From assembly GCA_037179385.1 (NCBI GenBank), contig CM074180.1:28439455-28503454 (forward strand): 64,000 nt of DNA. The letters run 5' to 3'. This DNA comes from Holothuria scabra. Lineage: Eukaryota; Echinodermata; Holothuroidea; Aspidochirotida; Holothuriidae. The position numbers and the translations under genes are program-made. Positions within the stretch are counted from its first letter, which is position 1, and each line of letters begins with the position of its first letter. Below are positions 11,570 to 25,787 of this stretch, piece after piece. The notes under the pieces were generated by a model, which ran no database searches, was not told where the DNA came from, and saw only the letters and a list, made by a program, of their open reading frames with translations.

Positions 11570-14398
11570 ATGCCTATGTTAGGTCTAAGCAGCATGTTAA
11601 GGAGGGGGTTGGGCCACTTCATGATGTGAATGGTTCATTAGTTAGTGATCATCAGGATATGGCTAATTTGTTAAATGATTATTTTGTATCTTTTTTTTTA
11701 CCAAGGAGTCATCTGTCATGGGGATTTGTAGGGGTTCTGATATCCCTTCTTCAATGAGTGGCATTGTGTTCTCTGAGGGGCTGGTTCTGAAAAAATTAAA
11801 GAGTTTGAAGGCAAGTAAGGCTCCTGGGCCAGATGGGATCCATCCCGCCATCCTTCATGAATGCTCTGAGGTTTTATCAGTTCCACTATCAATTATTTTT
11901 CAGAAATGTCTTGACTCAAATTTTGTTCCTACCAACTGGCGGGTTGTTAATGTCACTCCAATTTTTAAAAAGGGGGATCGGAGTTCACCTTGTAATTACA
12001 GGCCAGTCAGTTTAACTAGTGTTGTGTGCAAAATTACGGAATCCTTAATCAAGGACTGTTTGCTAAAGCATCTCTTAGATAATGGGTTACTCAATCTAAC
12101 TCAGCATGGTTTCCTACCCAGTAGATCTTGTGTTACAAATTTGCTAAGCTTTCTTGAGGATGTTTCTTTGTCTCTCGATTCAGGTTCCAGTGTGGACGTC
12201 ATTTACCTTGACTTCCCAAAAGCTTTTGACAAAGTACCTCTAGGTAGACTCATGGTAAAATTGCATAGGTTAGGCATCATAGGCAAGTGCGCTCAGCAGG
12301 GGCGTAGCCAGAAATTTGCCAAGGGGGTGCAAACTCGTGGAGACTATCTAAGCGGAGCGCCACCATTGGTTGGCGCGGAGCGTACAAGAAAATTTTTAGT
12401 TTTACAACCCCCCCAGATGGCCGGAAACAGCCCTTCCTGAGTCATTTTAGCTGCAAGAATCTAGCCTTGAAATATAGATCTCATGTATACAATTTCTCAA
12501 TTACTGAAAATTACAAGTAGTCTGTGAAAAATGATGCAATGCCCCGATGAGCTTTAGAAACTTTTAACTCTACAAATCACTCAGATTGTAGAAAGCAGCC
12601 TTTTCTTGATGTTTTACATGCTTAGCTCACATAGCCTACATGCTCCCAACCCTGCACCCCACCCCTGCTGTGGCAACATCACTTGAGCATTGCACCACCA
12701 TTGGCTTGGCGGAGAGCATCCAATAAAAATGAGCCGAAAATTTATAAACAAATGCCTCTAGATCACTTTATGAGACACCACAAACAATAATAATATAATA
12801 ATATTTTTTCTATGGTGCATAAGGGATATTTGAATTCTCATGAATTCAGAAATCCGATAGAAAACCACGGTCAGCTCATATAATACGAACAATTCACGGA
12901 CAGTACTTTTTGAAAGAAGTGGGCCTATCCTAATTCAACTTCAGCATACCGTATCTAATCCATAGAGTGTAATAATCTATGATCTAATCTAACGTATTTA
13001 TCCCATGGGAAAAGTCCTTATATACATTGTATGAAAAAAATCGCGGTGGGTGCAAAGACCAAAAAACGCATTTCATTCCTGCCATCCTGCTGCTGCTATT
13101 TTAAAATAGTGGCGCTATGCAGTTATGTATTTCTTGTGCGCATCTATAAAAACATTGCAGAAAATGAGGGAATTTCTATTTAGCAATATTGCGGGGAAAA
13201 GGAGAGTGGGTTTTTCTAGCGAAGCCCGACTTGCCCAAGGGGGGGGGGCGGTCTCCCCCTTCGCCCCCTCCTTGGCTACGCGCCTGGCGCTCAGTGGATC
13301 AATTCGTGGCTCAATGGTAGGTCTCAGAGAGTTGTTGTCAATGGAAATTTTTCTTCCTGGAAAGAAGTCTCAAGTGGTGTACCACAAGGTTCTGTTCTTG
13401 GCCCACTTCTTTTCTTAATTTTCATAAATGATATTGATAGCTCTATCACTTCCAGTATAAGTAAGTTTGCTGATGATACAACGCTCTATAGGAAGGTTGG
13501 AGGAAAGGATGATTCTTTATTGCTTCAGAAAGATCTGGATAGGTTATTTTCATGGTCTCAGACTTGGCAAATGCCTTTTAATGCTGATAAGTGCAAAGTC
13601 CTCCACTTTGGTTCTAAGAATCCCCACCATGATTATACTATGGATGGTACTAATTTGAACAAAGTGACTTCTGAGAAAGACCTTGGTGTAGTTATTACAA
13701 GAGATTTAAAGTCATCTAGGCAGTGTGCAGCTACTGCTGCAAGGGCAAATAGGGTGCTTGGGTTGATCAGGAGGAATTTTAAGAGTTTTAGTAAAGAAAT
13801 TGTTCTAAATTTGTATAAGCAGCTGGTTCGACCCCATCTCGACTATGCTGCACAGGCCTGGAGTCCCTTCTTTGATAAGGACAAATTGCTTTTAGAGCAA
13901 GTTCAGAAGAGAGCTACCCGACTCGTACCTGAGGTTAAAAATCTTCCTTATTCCCAAAGGCTTAAGCTGCTTGGGCTTACCACTTTGGAGCTGAGAAGGA
14001 TTAGGGGGGACATGCTCCAGGTATACAAATTTCTATCTGAAGGGAATCCTTTGTTAGCTTGCAGTTATTTAAAGGTCCTGAGTAATCCTCGGGTTAGAGG
14101 CCATTGCAAAAAGCTTGAAAAGTCTTTTGCTAGACTTGACATTAGGAAGTTCAGTTTCTCTCATAGGGTTGTTAGTGAGTGGAATAGCCTGCCTGAGTGG
14201 GTTGTTAACTCCACATCAGTGCACCGTTTTAAGGTTAATATTGACAAGTTTTTCCATGACTGTGGTAGAATCTAATCTTTCTGGGCTCTTTAGGTGTTGG
14301 TGGTTTGCTTTGTTTTGGGGGGTTTTTGGATTACAGGACATCTTATGGGGCCTTTGCAGCCCTCCTTTGCCCTTTAACCTGTTATGTTATGTTATGTG
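11570..14398 (+). mobile_element. 5'-truncated non-LTR retrotransposon (LINE, CR1/Jockey-like), interrupted
   Basis: The frame encodes a reverse transcriptase with the usual motif order: APGPDG (about 11820), FKKGD then NYRPVSLTS (about 11965-12020), HGFLPSRS (about 12105), motif A YLDFPKAFD (12204-12230), motif B SGVPQGSVLGPLL (from 13373), and motif C FADD (13466-13477). A long C-terminal region ends in TAA at 14275. The 3' UTR ends in GTTAT repeats (14381-14395). The endonuclease part is missing through 5' truncation near 11570. A one-base slip in a T run near 11690-11701 breaks the frame. The element at 12297-13286 splits motif A from motif B. The clade is uncertain; the copy is dead. Confidence 0.9.
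12297..13286 (+). mobile_element. 990-bp hAT-like nonautonomous element inside the LINE
   Basis: Its ends are inverted (CAGGGGCGTAGCCA at left, complement of CAGGCGCGTAGCCA at right) and flanked by a perfect 8-bp duplication GCGCTCAG at 12289-12296 and 13287-13294. It carries the palindromic GC-rich module at about 12349-12380 and a degenerate one near 12690-12720. Removing it with one duplication (998 bp) returns the LINE reading frame exactly. That confirms the boundaries and shows it landed after the LINE. No transposase is encoded. Confidence 0.92.
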
Positions 14399-14556
14399 AC
14401 CCATCAAATATAGTATCAGTTGTGTAACTGCCACCTAAACAATGAATGTCAAGGTGAAAAAACTATCAAAACTGATTAAACTGATCATGGCAAAACGAAG
14501 TTATGTCAGTGAGGCTCGACTGGAGAAATATTGTTGCACGCAAACACACATTAAAT

Positions 14557-14951
14557 CATTGGTTCTCAGAGTGGTCCCTACCGTCCTCTGGAGGGCGTTG
14601 AAAAGCTTCAAGGGGGCGCTGAGGAGTTTGCAAGCAATAGGGTGCGTTGGCATTGACTAGGGGGTCTCTGGAGGTTCTCATACATTTGTGCAATCAAGGA
14701 ACCTAGGCCTAGGAGGTTGCATAGTGGTTGACACAGACTGTTTTCTCCGAAAGGTTTAGCAAATAGGCCTACTGACAAAAATTTACCCAGTACTTATCAG
14801 AGTCATTTTGGTTCTGGAAATTGACAGTCGAAAGCTCAAAGTCAAAGACTTATATAAATATGATGGCATGTTGGGTGAGTGGGGGGGGGGGGGTGGATTA
14901 GTCATGAATGCCTTATGGGGCGGTATTTTGAAAAAAGTTTGAGAACCACTG
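14557..14951 (+). mobile_element. hAT MITE just upstream of FNTB
   Basis: The right end, read in reverse, is CAGTGGTTCTCAAAC, a classic hAT terminus; the left end is CATTGGTTCTCAG. Flanks CATTAAAT (14549-14556) and CATTAAAA (14952-14959) are an 8-bp duplication with one change. It ends 57 bp before the FNTB start codon, so the FNTB transcription start must lie inside it, in the short gap after it, or upstream of it. A poly-G run lies at about 14881-14892. Confidence 0.85.
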
Positions 14952-15008
14952 CATTAAAATTTAAATGAACTCGGCAGTATAACTAATTATTGATACTGCC
15001 CTCCAAAA

Positions 15009-15101
15009 ATGGCAGCTCCCAGATGTGTTGAGAATTTCGGTGCCCTCGAAAATCAGAAATTTGCTGATGATGGCATTAGTAGTCTTTCCTCTCAAGAACA
15101 G
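15009..15101 (+). CDS. FNTB: FNTB exon 1 (residues 1-31)
   Basis: ATG at 15009 in context AAAATGG, with an in-frame TGA 15 bases before it. The end, DDGISSLSSQEQ, aligns with the human segment ending SIEQ. The donor is CAG|GTTGAT, phase 0. The frame stays open past the donor, but splicing here is what joins it to the VEE motif of exon 2. The N-terminus is less conserved than the rest, so the exact start is slightly less certain than the other exons. Confidence 0.85.
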
Positions 15102-18100
15102 GTTGATGAACAAGTCGTATTTACTTTCAGTCAAATCTATTGAGTTATGTTTCCCTCACGTTTCCGGGGCTATCTCACTTAAAGAATAAAGTGTAACTGA
15201 CAAATGTTATGGCTAGGCTAAGTTAGGCCTAACGTTAACTATTTCCTTGCCTTTCAGTTTCAGGCTTTACCTATTGTCTCGAACAGTATTGTTAGTATGC
15301 ATTTTGCGAAATGATTGTAAACAGAACTTTGGTCGTTGCCATTGACCCGGACGCGTCCGGCTCCATTACGAAGTAAAAGAGGTTTAGACCTAGTCCTCAG
15401 TAAAGGACTATGTATGGACGGTCGCATAATTGCACCCTATACATAGCCTGGTCCTTACTCCTGTGATTTGGCAGCAAAGGTACGGGCTCTAATTTAGAAT
15501 CAGTGCCCGCAAGTCAAGGTTAGTGCTGAAGATTAGGGTTAAGTTTGTGGTGAGAATTAACCAAATTTGGGTTTGAAAAGCCATTAGGCTGGCCTGTAAT
15601 GTACAGTAGAATAAGTATCCCAAAACCATTGCTTATTTTAAGGGTTAGGGTTAAGTTTAGGGTGAAATTCAGCCCAAATCCCGATTTTATGAAGACTCAC
15701 CTCACTTCCGGGCACTGATTCTAAATTAGTACCAAGGTAGGACCTAAAATGTAAATTTGCTATCATAAATTACCTTTTCCAAATCCTGTTCAACTATTGC
15801 AACTATTTTTGATGACTTGAAACCTCTAAAAAGGTCCAAAAATTTGAAATAAAATCATTAACTTTGCAACTTCGAAAAATTACTGTAGCGTTCGAAATAT
15901 TTGTTTACAGAACACTTATGCATATTATTGTGACATCACTAAGAATGTTAGATGTTTACCTTTTAGCATCAGTGACTCCCAATGGTAAGTCCACCGTGCA
16001 AGTTGCCCTCATTGACTCAACGGTTGCACTTAATTATTACTCATTAGCATGCTTTTGTAAACAAAGTTCCAAAATCACATACTTAGTAAAGTAAGGAAAT
16101 TCTACCGTGCAAAAAAGTTGATGATTTCATTCCAAAGTTTTGACCCTTTCCAGAAGATTTCAGTGATCAAAAAGGGTTTGGATGTGCCTGTAAGGCTTAT
16201 AGAAGAATAGTTATGGCATTAAATGAGTGTTTTAGGTGAAAAATTTGCTGTCAGAAGAAAGTTAATTCCTGTTTATAACTTCCACCAATCATCCCGTTTG
16301 TTAAAACAGTTGGAGTAAGGATTGTGTATAGTGAGTATAGCGAATGACCACAGCCCTTTAGCGAGAGCTAGTATAGACCCTATGCTTATGATGTAACAGA
16401 GCAAGAAGTATGACCTCCTTTGTAGCCTAGGGCTCAATCGATATAGTTTTTCACTGCTGATCTGGCATCCGATGTTTTCCCCAACATTGGCCAATGTCCA
16501 GTCTGATATTTTTGCTACCTGGCCAGATCTATGTGTTGTAACTTTTTGCCATTTCCTACTATTTCTGTCTTTTATACCTTTGAGCAATGTGTCTATGTTG
16601 CATACATTGCCCAATGCATTTATTCCTATTATATTTTCCCTAGTCCTCTCTAAAAATCTCAAATTGTTTGCCAATTTGTATTAATTTAACTGAGACTGAG
16701 ATTGAAAATGAAGAGATCACCTGAAATTAAGTTTGAATGTTGGTTACATCTCTTTTTGAATTAAGTTGAAATTTTCACCAGTGTAGTGTTGCTTCTCAGA
16801 TTGGTGTATGCAACAACACTGCCTATGAGCTCACCTTGCATGCAGGCTACTGTGATTCACACTGTAGCAGCACTGGGCACGGCAACACTGCAAGATTAAA
16901 TTTTACGTAGAAGCTTGCAGACATGAGGTCCAGTGTGTCCTAATGTTCTGCAAGCTCAGTAGCAACTCTGCTTCAACCAAGCGGCCTCTGCATGGTACTA
17001 AGGATTTACTATACAAAGTTGCCTCTTCAACTCAATACGACACGCTACCTCGAGTATACCGAAAAGAAAACTCAACCTTGAATTGGCCAATATAATGGTT
17101 TGCTGTAATGTGTCACTATTATGCAAAGAAACACCTTGAAGCTATTTGTTAAGTGCTAAGATATGATTTCGTAAATTTATATTGACAAAGAAATTCAAAA
17201 TTTATATAACATATCATTGTAACTTATGTTAGTTTGCCTTAAAATGGTGCACACACAACCTACTTGTATGCTTTTCGTCAAGTTTAGAGAGAGCAATAGC
17301 CACAATGAATCTTAGACCTCCCGGCTTTTGCAATCTTGTGTAAGGCCTCCTTTTGGTTGCGTAGCGTGCTCCATTGTGGCGCTGATATGTTTAATGTACT
17401 GTCATATTATTTTGTTTGATATATTTGATGATATATTTGTCATTTAAAATGATCTTTCTCCCAAAAGATTTCTTGACTATGTCTCATTTTCATATATGTT
17501 TTATTTACAGCCAAATTAAAGTACTTTATCTTCTATGATTTGCAGGAAAGTGTTGAAGAATCAGTAGGACAGAAGTTCAGTCTGTTTCATCAGTGGGCAG
17601 AGAGAGAGGGTGAAGATTTCAAATGGTAATTAAGATGTATATCATGATTTAAACGCATATTCCAGAGACAAAATTCTTTTAACTTCAAAATATGCAGAAA
17701 AATTTTCTCTTCCAGGAAGTGAAAACTGATCTCAATAAATACAAATTTTTAAAGTACAAACAATCTTATTTTTGAGATTTGGTGCATCATGGGAAATCTG
17801 TTATCTCATCCCAGCACATGAATTTGACATTAGTTGTGTTTGATTTAGCAGCTCAAGCTGGCTCAGTTGGCTCAGCCAGAGATCAATCTCTCTTGAAAGT
17901 TATCTTAATGTCATCAATATGTCACAACTTTAGCAGGCCAAAATGACCAGCCTTCTGAGGTGGTCTAGTTGAGCTGTGTGACGTATTTTATGTCAGATTT
18001 CATCCAATCAAGAAACTGGTTGTGTCAGTTGTGCCGCCTCGAGCCACTAAATTGACGCACCTGTTGTATTCATTTATAATAATTTTGCTGAAGATGCAGG

Positions 18101-21100
18101 CAACATTAAAGGGCCAAACCTCTCACCCCAAACTACAATTTTGGTACCTGGGTAGGGTACCAAAATTCCCAATTGGCTCAGCTCTTTGATTGACAGCTAA
18201 TTCAAACAATGCAGAGTGCCAAAGCTTATATTACACAGCATGAACAGTACTGAGAGTGCTTTGATAATATAAATTGAGTTTTTCTATTCTCACCCTGAAG
18301 TAATAAACTGAGATTGTGTCTGGATGAGGATGAATTTTAGGCAATTGTGGGAGGGGCTTCAACAAGAAGATTAGGAGAATTGGAACTGTTTGGGGTGAGA
18401 GAACTGAGTCTTTAAGCAACATTGTTGGTTGTACTCTACCTATGGGGAAGGGTTATGCTACAGTAGATCCATAGGAAAAGATATTCAAACATTCCAATAG
18501 AGTGAAGCACAGACAGGATATTCAATTATAAAGAGAAATAAAAGAGTCTTACACATTGTGCCCACATTACATGACTTTCTGTGGTTTTGATGAAAAGCAG
18601 AGGTATTTAAAACAAAAGTAACCAATCTGTAAAGAAAGAGTACTGTATCTTGAGTTAGGAAAAGGGTTTGAAGGACATAGTGCAAATATTTTTGTTTTCC
18701 TTCCAAAATACAGGTGAAAAGCCACCAGAATAAGCCTTTAAAAGATTCAGCTATAATAATAACCTTTTTATATCAATCCATATTAAACATGTCTAAAGAT
18801 GTTGTCACACTAGCCCAGGCTGCCTCAATTAAATTCTCTGAAGCACCACATTGCTAAATGTTACTGATAGAATGTGCCACTGATCGCTGTCCTGGGGAGT
18901 GGGGGTCCCCATCCCCTTTTGAACTCCCTCCCCCTTTTGAATATTTTTGCATTTCAGAAGGGGCCTTACATGCAAAATGGTGCAAAATTTGTTCAATTAT
19001 CCATGTCACAATTTTTCAAAAACTTAACAGGTTTTGTCAATTCACCGGTAAGCACTGACCCTATTGAATGTAAACAGTGACAGTGATTTTACTTTCTTGT
19101 GAGAAATAGGATGTTACTATATCCATGTTGGTATGTTACGTCAGTCTGTTGGAAGTATAAGATTTAATTACAGCACTTGTTTTTGAGACTGAACAATTCT
19201 TGTCAAAAAAGTTAAATATTTCAATATTCATTCTCCCGTTAATTTTTTGCGCCACTTCAAACCACGTCACACGCCACAAGTGGCGCCTGCACCATTATAT
19301 TTTGTCTGAACAGTGGTCAAACAGTTGTGCAAAAGAAAACAGAGTCATTGCTTCTCATTGATTGTGCACTCTTTTTTTCCCATTATGCAATGCCGTGTGT
19401 ATTCAGCCTGCTATTTTGTCATAAGCTTCTTACCTCTGCTAAATCAAGCTTGAGGTACAGTAACTGTTAGAGGATCTTGTCTGGTCTGACCAAGATGTTT
19501 GCCTAGTGGTTGTCTTGTGATGGAGAAGTTCATTTACAGTTGATTGAGTTTCTTAATATGATGTTAGCCGTCAAACTTCAAAAGTTGTGTTCTTCACCAA
19601 CAGGTTTCAATGAGATTACAAGAGATTAGGGAGAGTGGTGTTGAACAAAGGGAGTGAAAGGCATTACTTTGGAAAATTAGTTTTGTTGGAATCATTTGGA
19701 AACCAGTTTGTAAGACTAATATCCACTTAGCTGAGTTTCAACTGTTTATGCTTTGCAGTTTCAGTTAGACTTGCTCCAAGTCTCTCGAGATGTTCCCTCT
19801 CAGCTGTTAGGATTCTCCTCTGTCACTATTCCTTCTATAAGTGTTACCCCTTTGACCTCTCAATGCACTGCTGCAGACAAACCAGCTTCTCACATTCTCC
19901 TCTTTTCACATCGACTCTTGATAATGCCAATACACACTGTGCTATGCACTACTCTATGCATCAACCAACACACCTCGACGGGTAATGTCAGCTAACAAGT
20001 CTCACACTTACTGCTTCCAACGTTTCTACACTGAGTCATTGTAACAATCGTGGGTAGCAGATTCCTGTTTATTCACTGTGCACATGTCAACAAGCAGAAA
20101 TCTGGCTTGCTCAAGAGACCTGTAGCTTCTGCAACTGGTGACGTAGCATTTTGGGTTTTCTCCTAAAATTTAGGGTAAGATAGTACTGAATCAGGTCTAA
20201 TTACTTGTGTCATATGGGAAACACACACCCCTACTTTACACCAGTGCTTGTGAGGAATTGTCCAAAATATTGAAGGCTGGACTTTCATTAATGACTTAAG
20301 CCTAATTGGACCTATTGATAACTTTTAAGGAAATAGTAGAAACAATTGCAAGTTGAAATTATTGAAATTCTGATGTTGCCAAGTATTGAGTTTACATTGC
20401 TACAGTTTGCAATTCTCATTGGCATATGTGGGATGGCACTAGGCCATGGCTCCACCTCTCATGGACACTGTTTTTCTTTAGATCCTAAAAGTTTGTTATT
20501 TAGTAACTCAAATTTTACTTCAAAAGGTGGCATTAGTGGCACCAGATTCCTTGAAAAGACATCTTATTTCTCAAAAATTTTCAAAGTGGAAAGGGGGACA
20601 CCCTCTCCCCTGAAACACCACCTCCAGGCTGGCAATCACTGATAGCCTTTTATTTTAGTTCCTAAAATAGCCTACAAAAATTTTGTAACAAATTTCAATT
20701 CAAGAAATGGCTTAGGTAGCACCAGATTTCATGTAAAGACACCCAATTTTTCAAAAGTTTTCAAAAGGGAGGAGGACACTAGACCTCCCCCCCCCCCCAG
20801 CCTGGCAATCATTCATCATATTGCATTCTCCCCCTCCCCCCCCCCCCCCCTTCAGATACACCCTGTGTATGCCACTGAAGATTACATTATTCATTTTTAA
20901 AAATCAATCCCTATAAAAGCAGTGCACCACCATGAATATACTCTGCATTAGATGTTTGCCCATTGTGTTTGCCTCATTTATTTGTATAGGCCCTATGTCT
21001 TTTTTCTTTCAGGGGACTCACACTACTGTACAGCTGCAATTTTGTTGGAGACAGTCATTTGATACCCCAAACTATAATTTTTTAGGTAGTCTACAGGAAC

Positions 21101-24100
21101 TCTCAATTGGCAAAGCTCTTAAAGTGACATCAAATTAAAAAAAAAATGCCAAGTAGCTCATATTTCACATTATATACTATGAATGTTCTGCTTACTCATT
21201 CAGGACAGTGTATGCTTACCAGGGCATTCCCTGAACCAATAAACTAGGATTGTGACTAGTAAGGATAAATTTGAGACATTTGTGGGAGGAGCTCAAATTA
21301 TTAGTTGGTTTTAAGAATAAGAACTGTCTGGAGTCATGAATAACTGCCTTTAAGATTAGTGAAAATAGATGTCTAACATCACAGACAACTGCTGTAATAG
21401 TCTTGCCCAAGACTTAGTATTAGATGTCAGTACACAACATTTGTACCGACTAAGTCATGCCTTCTACCTGTCGCCCCAAATTTCTGTCGATACTATGTTT
21501 GTACTGAGGGAAACATTGAGTAGGTACAATCGAATTGGAAAGCAGCACCCTCAGTTTATAAAATCTGAAGAGCTGAATGAACAGTACTGTTAACCTCTTG
21601 ACCAAACTGTTGCTGCAGAAGAATCAGGGGCATCAAGATACAATATAGAATCGTGCAGAAATCTGATAGAAGGAAGCTGTATGAACAAATGTATCCAGAT
21701 TTTACATTTTAAAAATTATTATCAATGGGCTGGTGATATTTTTATCCTATCATATTGTGTAATGTTGTTTTGCATAAAATGTATAAGTTGCTTTAGTCTG
21801 TTCTTGGGACCATATTTTCTTCTCTCTCTCTCTCCAGGCCACCTCTAAATAAAGAGAAACATCTTCATTACCTACACAAAGGTTTACATCACCTTCCTGA
21901 AGGCTATGAGTGTTTAGATGCCAGTAGACCATGGATCTGTTATTGGATCCTTCATTCTCTCTACTTACTGGGAGAAAAAATTCCTGAAGAGCAAAGCTCA
22001 AGGTGAGGCTACTATCTGTGACTGAATGACTATCGTACCCCTTTCTACCCTTGTCATATAACTGGCTGTATGGTCCAGTGGTTAGCGCATGTGATTTGTG
22101 ACTGGCATGTCTGGAGTTTGATTGCTGGTGAGGCTGTACCAAAGATATTAAAAATGCAACCTCCTACCAATGTGCTTGGTGCTAAGTATGAATGATGGAG
22201 TATGAAAAACAAGCAAGTGGGCCACAACTGGAAAAATTCTATGGCAGAGCTAACTTAAACCAACTGTGTAGAAACTAAGCAATAAAACCTTATCTAAGTA
22301 ACTTGACAATATCCCTCCCATAGTGCACACATCTCACTCTTGACAATCTCCATCCATGACAATTACTTTTCAGATAACTCTCGCTACCAGAATTTTTAAA
22401 AATTTTTGGGATGGGAATTATTATTAGCAGAGTTGTGAGGAGAATATTCATTTAGGTTGCATGCCAGGATATAGATGTAGCTATGTCAGGAAACATCCCA
22501 AAACTTCTTATCTTTTTTAATTAGACTTTTTTCTTTACCTCATTTGCAATCTATCTCATGTTATGGAAGGGACTTTATTTATTGACTTATACTGTAACAG
22601 TGAAACAGTTTCAAGTTGTGTAACACCTGTTTTTCAAGTATTGGCAGTACAAACCTAGGTATGGAAGTGTTGATCTGAGAGAGCCACTTGTTAAGATAAG
22701 TTGACATGAATAATAACATTTCATGAATAATACTGATCTGGAGCAGTGGAATAAAGGAAAAAAATCGATCCAACTACACATTTGATCCAACTACTGCACT
22801 GCTTACTTTACTAGAACAAGAGGGTCTTAAAGTTTAAGTGTAAATCAACATTTCTCATCCCTAAAAATCCAAATAACAGATTCCTTGTGAAATTGTGTAC
22901 CGTGCAAAAGAATGTAAGTTCCATTATTAAATCAGTGCTACACACTCTCTGTCAATGAACAACATATGGGTATAACACCACATGAAACTGATGACAGTGT
23001 CTGATCAATAGTCACTCATCATACATTAGAGTTGTCTGGTTACACTTCTCTGTTCTGATGTCTTGTTGTTCCATGATCTCTTTTTTACAAGTAAATGTGA
23101 GGGTCAGTTGAAGGATACATTTCTACAATTTTTTTGTCTTGTTTACAGGGAGTGCACGTTTCTCAAGTCCTTGGGGGTTTTCTGTGTTCTTTCTGTTGAT
23201 TGTGTTAATTCTTATCTAGTTAGATTCCATTTGTTTTATATATGTAAAGTGAAAAAACAATAAGCGAAACAGAACAAAACGAATGTATCCTTTCAGAATA
23301 TCAAAAGATGTCTCCCCCATAAAGTGAGCACACTGGGTCATGCTCTAACGTTGCAATATCAAACTCTGGTGGCAACATGTATAAACACTTACTCAAGATT
23401 ACTAGACCTACTGTACTAGGTAGAGCAGATTGATCACTCTGGATAAAATTTCGCAGTGTGATAGATGAAGTAACCGTAGATCCCCAGTGTTCATAAAATA
23501 GTTCAATAGGTACAGTGGGTAATGAAATAACAAGCTGGCTTGTAAACAATGGTGACCTTTTCACCCTTGTTCATTATGCTCATATAACATACTCGAATGT
23601 GGACACAGCCCTAGATCAAGTTAATAAACAGCCGTGAGGCACTTAAACTATGATTCATTGCTCTCCTTTAAATAGGAACAAGACCAAAGAGACTTCAAAA
23701 TTAGAAAACAGTCCCATGTTTGGTTGGTTTGGTACAATTGTGTTTTATAACATTTTGACAAGCCTTCAGTGATTGTCATTATGTAGACCTATACAGATCT
23801 TTTTCATGACAAAAGTGGCAATACACTCTTATTGAATTTGGAGCTACTTTGCTTTTTCAAATCCTGTCTCTTTGGAAAGATTTTCAGCAACCAAGTTTGG
23901 CAAGGTAATTTTTGAATGAAATGTCTTGCTGCAGTTATGCCAACCAGGAGCAAAACCTAAAGTATGACCTTTTAAAGCTGAAGTCCCATTTCTCACAGTC
24001 GTTTCCAATTTGCAACACACTTCATTATGATATGATTTGCTGTAGACTGCATTAGATATGATAGAACTAAGCTGTATTTTTTATCAGGTCAATTACTATC

Positions 24101-25755
24101 AACCCGATTTGAAATTTCCACCTCAGGGATTCTTAATTGTCATGTGCACTTTCAATCATGTCACATTTTTTTGTTCATGAATGGTTTAAGTTTTGCTAGG
24201 TAAATGTTTTGTGTCACATATGTGATCCATGTGGCAATATGAAAGATAATTATGAAAGGAATTTCAGAAGTTTTGTTAGCTCTCTTGTTAGACTGGCAAA
24301 TTTAACATATCTCAAGGTTGACTGTATTCCCTTTTGATTCCTTGTCAAAGACAGGCAAGGTTAGTTAGTTAGGTGGAGTCTTATGGCCCAGTTTCCAAAG
24401 TATTTGGTTCAAGTCAAGCCAGCCACAGCCATTTTTCTTTGTGATGGTGGTGTTGTGTGTGTGTGTGCATGTGTGTTTGTGACACTTTGCTTGTAAGCAA
24501 AGGACTGAATGACACTTTTCAAGTGTGGTCCATAGCTTTAGCATGTTAAGAGAATGATTGCCCTTTTGTTTTTGGTGGGGGTCGAAGTTCATTTGAGGTC
24601 CTAAATATGATATCTCAAAGCAGGCATGACCAAAACTTTTCATATTTGACATATATTTTTGTCATGTTGAGAGAAAGAACCCTATAGTTTTTGATGGAGT
24701 TCAAAGGTCATTCTAGGTTACAGTAAAACTATGCAAAACTTGAAAGTTGCTTGTAAACTTGATATCTCGAGACAGCAATAACTGACATTTTCATATCTGG
24801 TGTATAGAATTGTCATGTTGAGAGTAAGGTTCCTATTTCTTCTGTTCGGGGTCAAAGGTCATTTGAGTTCATATGAGCTTAATGTGTAAAAACCTCATAA
24901 ATGGACTATAAAGGGATTGTTAACACAATATCTAAAGATGGCAATGATAAACACTTTTCATATTTAGTATGTAGATTTGTCATGTTGAGAGAAAGAAGCC
25001 TATTTGATTTTGGTGGAGGTCAAAGGTCATTTGAGGTTCCCAAAATTGCCCAAACCTTGCTTCACAGAAAGTAAGAGACCCTGTGAAAACCCTGGTTGTC
25101 TTGTCTGAAGCTTACTTCCTGTTAAAGTACTATAGACAGATAAGCAGTAGTTGAAAAACTCTGTTTCCATCCTTCACCTCATGGACTACACATACAACAC
25201 CCATGACTTTTATTACTTTACCAACTTCTGAGTTTCTAAAACAATGTAGACAAAAGCAGTTGGAACGCCCACTGGTAAAATTGCTTTGAAGATAAAAAAG
25301 AATTTTTCTCTTGATTCTAGGATAGCTCAGTTTATTGGCAAATGTCAGTGTCCTGATGGAGGATTTGCGGGTGAGTGTTCTTATTTTGTGCTTTTATTGT
25401 CTGTATTTTAATTTTATATTATTCTATGTGCAGTATATAAAGACAGCCATTTGTAACCCCAAACTAAAATTTTGCCTGGAATTCACTAAAATTATTTAAT
25501 TGGCACAGCTCTTTGATTAACATCAAAATCCAAAGATGCAGAATAGTTCATATTACAAAGCATGCACTGAGAGTGTTCTGATTACACATTAGGGCCTTGT
25601 ATGTTCTTAAGCAATAAAGTAGGATTGTGTATTGATATGGATGAGACTTAGACAGCTGTTTTAGGGCCTGGAAGTGGAATTGTCTGGAGCAATGAATAAC
25701 TTTTTGGTGGCGATGATAAGAGAAACCTATGCAATCATGATGGCGTGTGTATGTA

Positions 25756-25787
<32 letters not shown>

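Noticed and set aside
12240..12440. C-terminal part of the 240-codon LINE frame as genuine protein
   Set aside because: After 12296 the frame reads into the inserted hAT-like element, so these residues are not LINE sequence.
21750..22142. 130-codon minus-strand frame across FNTB exon 3
   Set aside because: It is the antisense shadow of the conserved exon plus SINE sequence.
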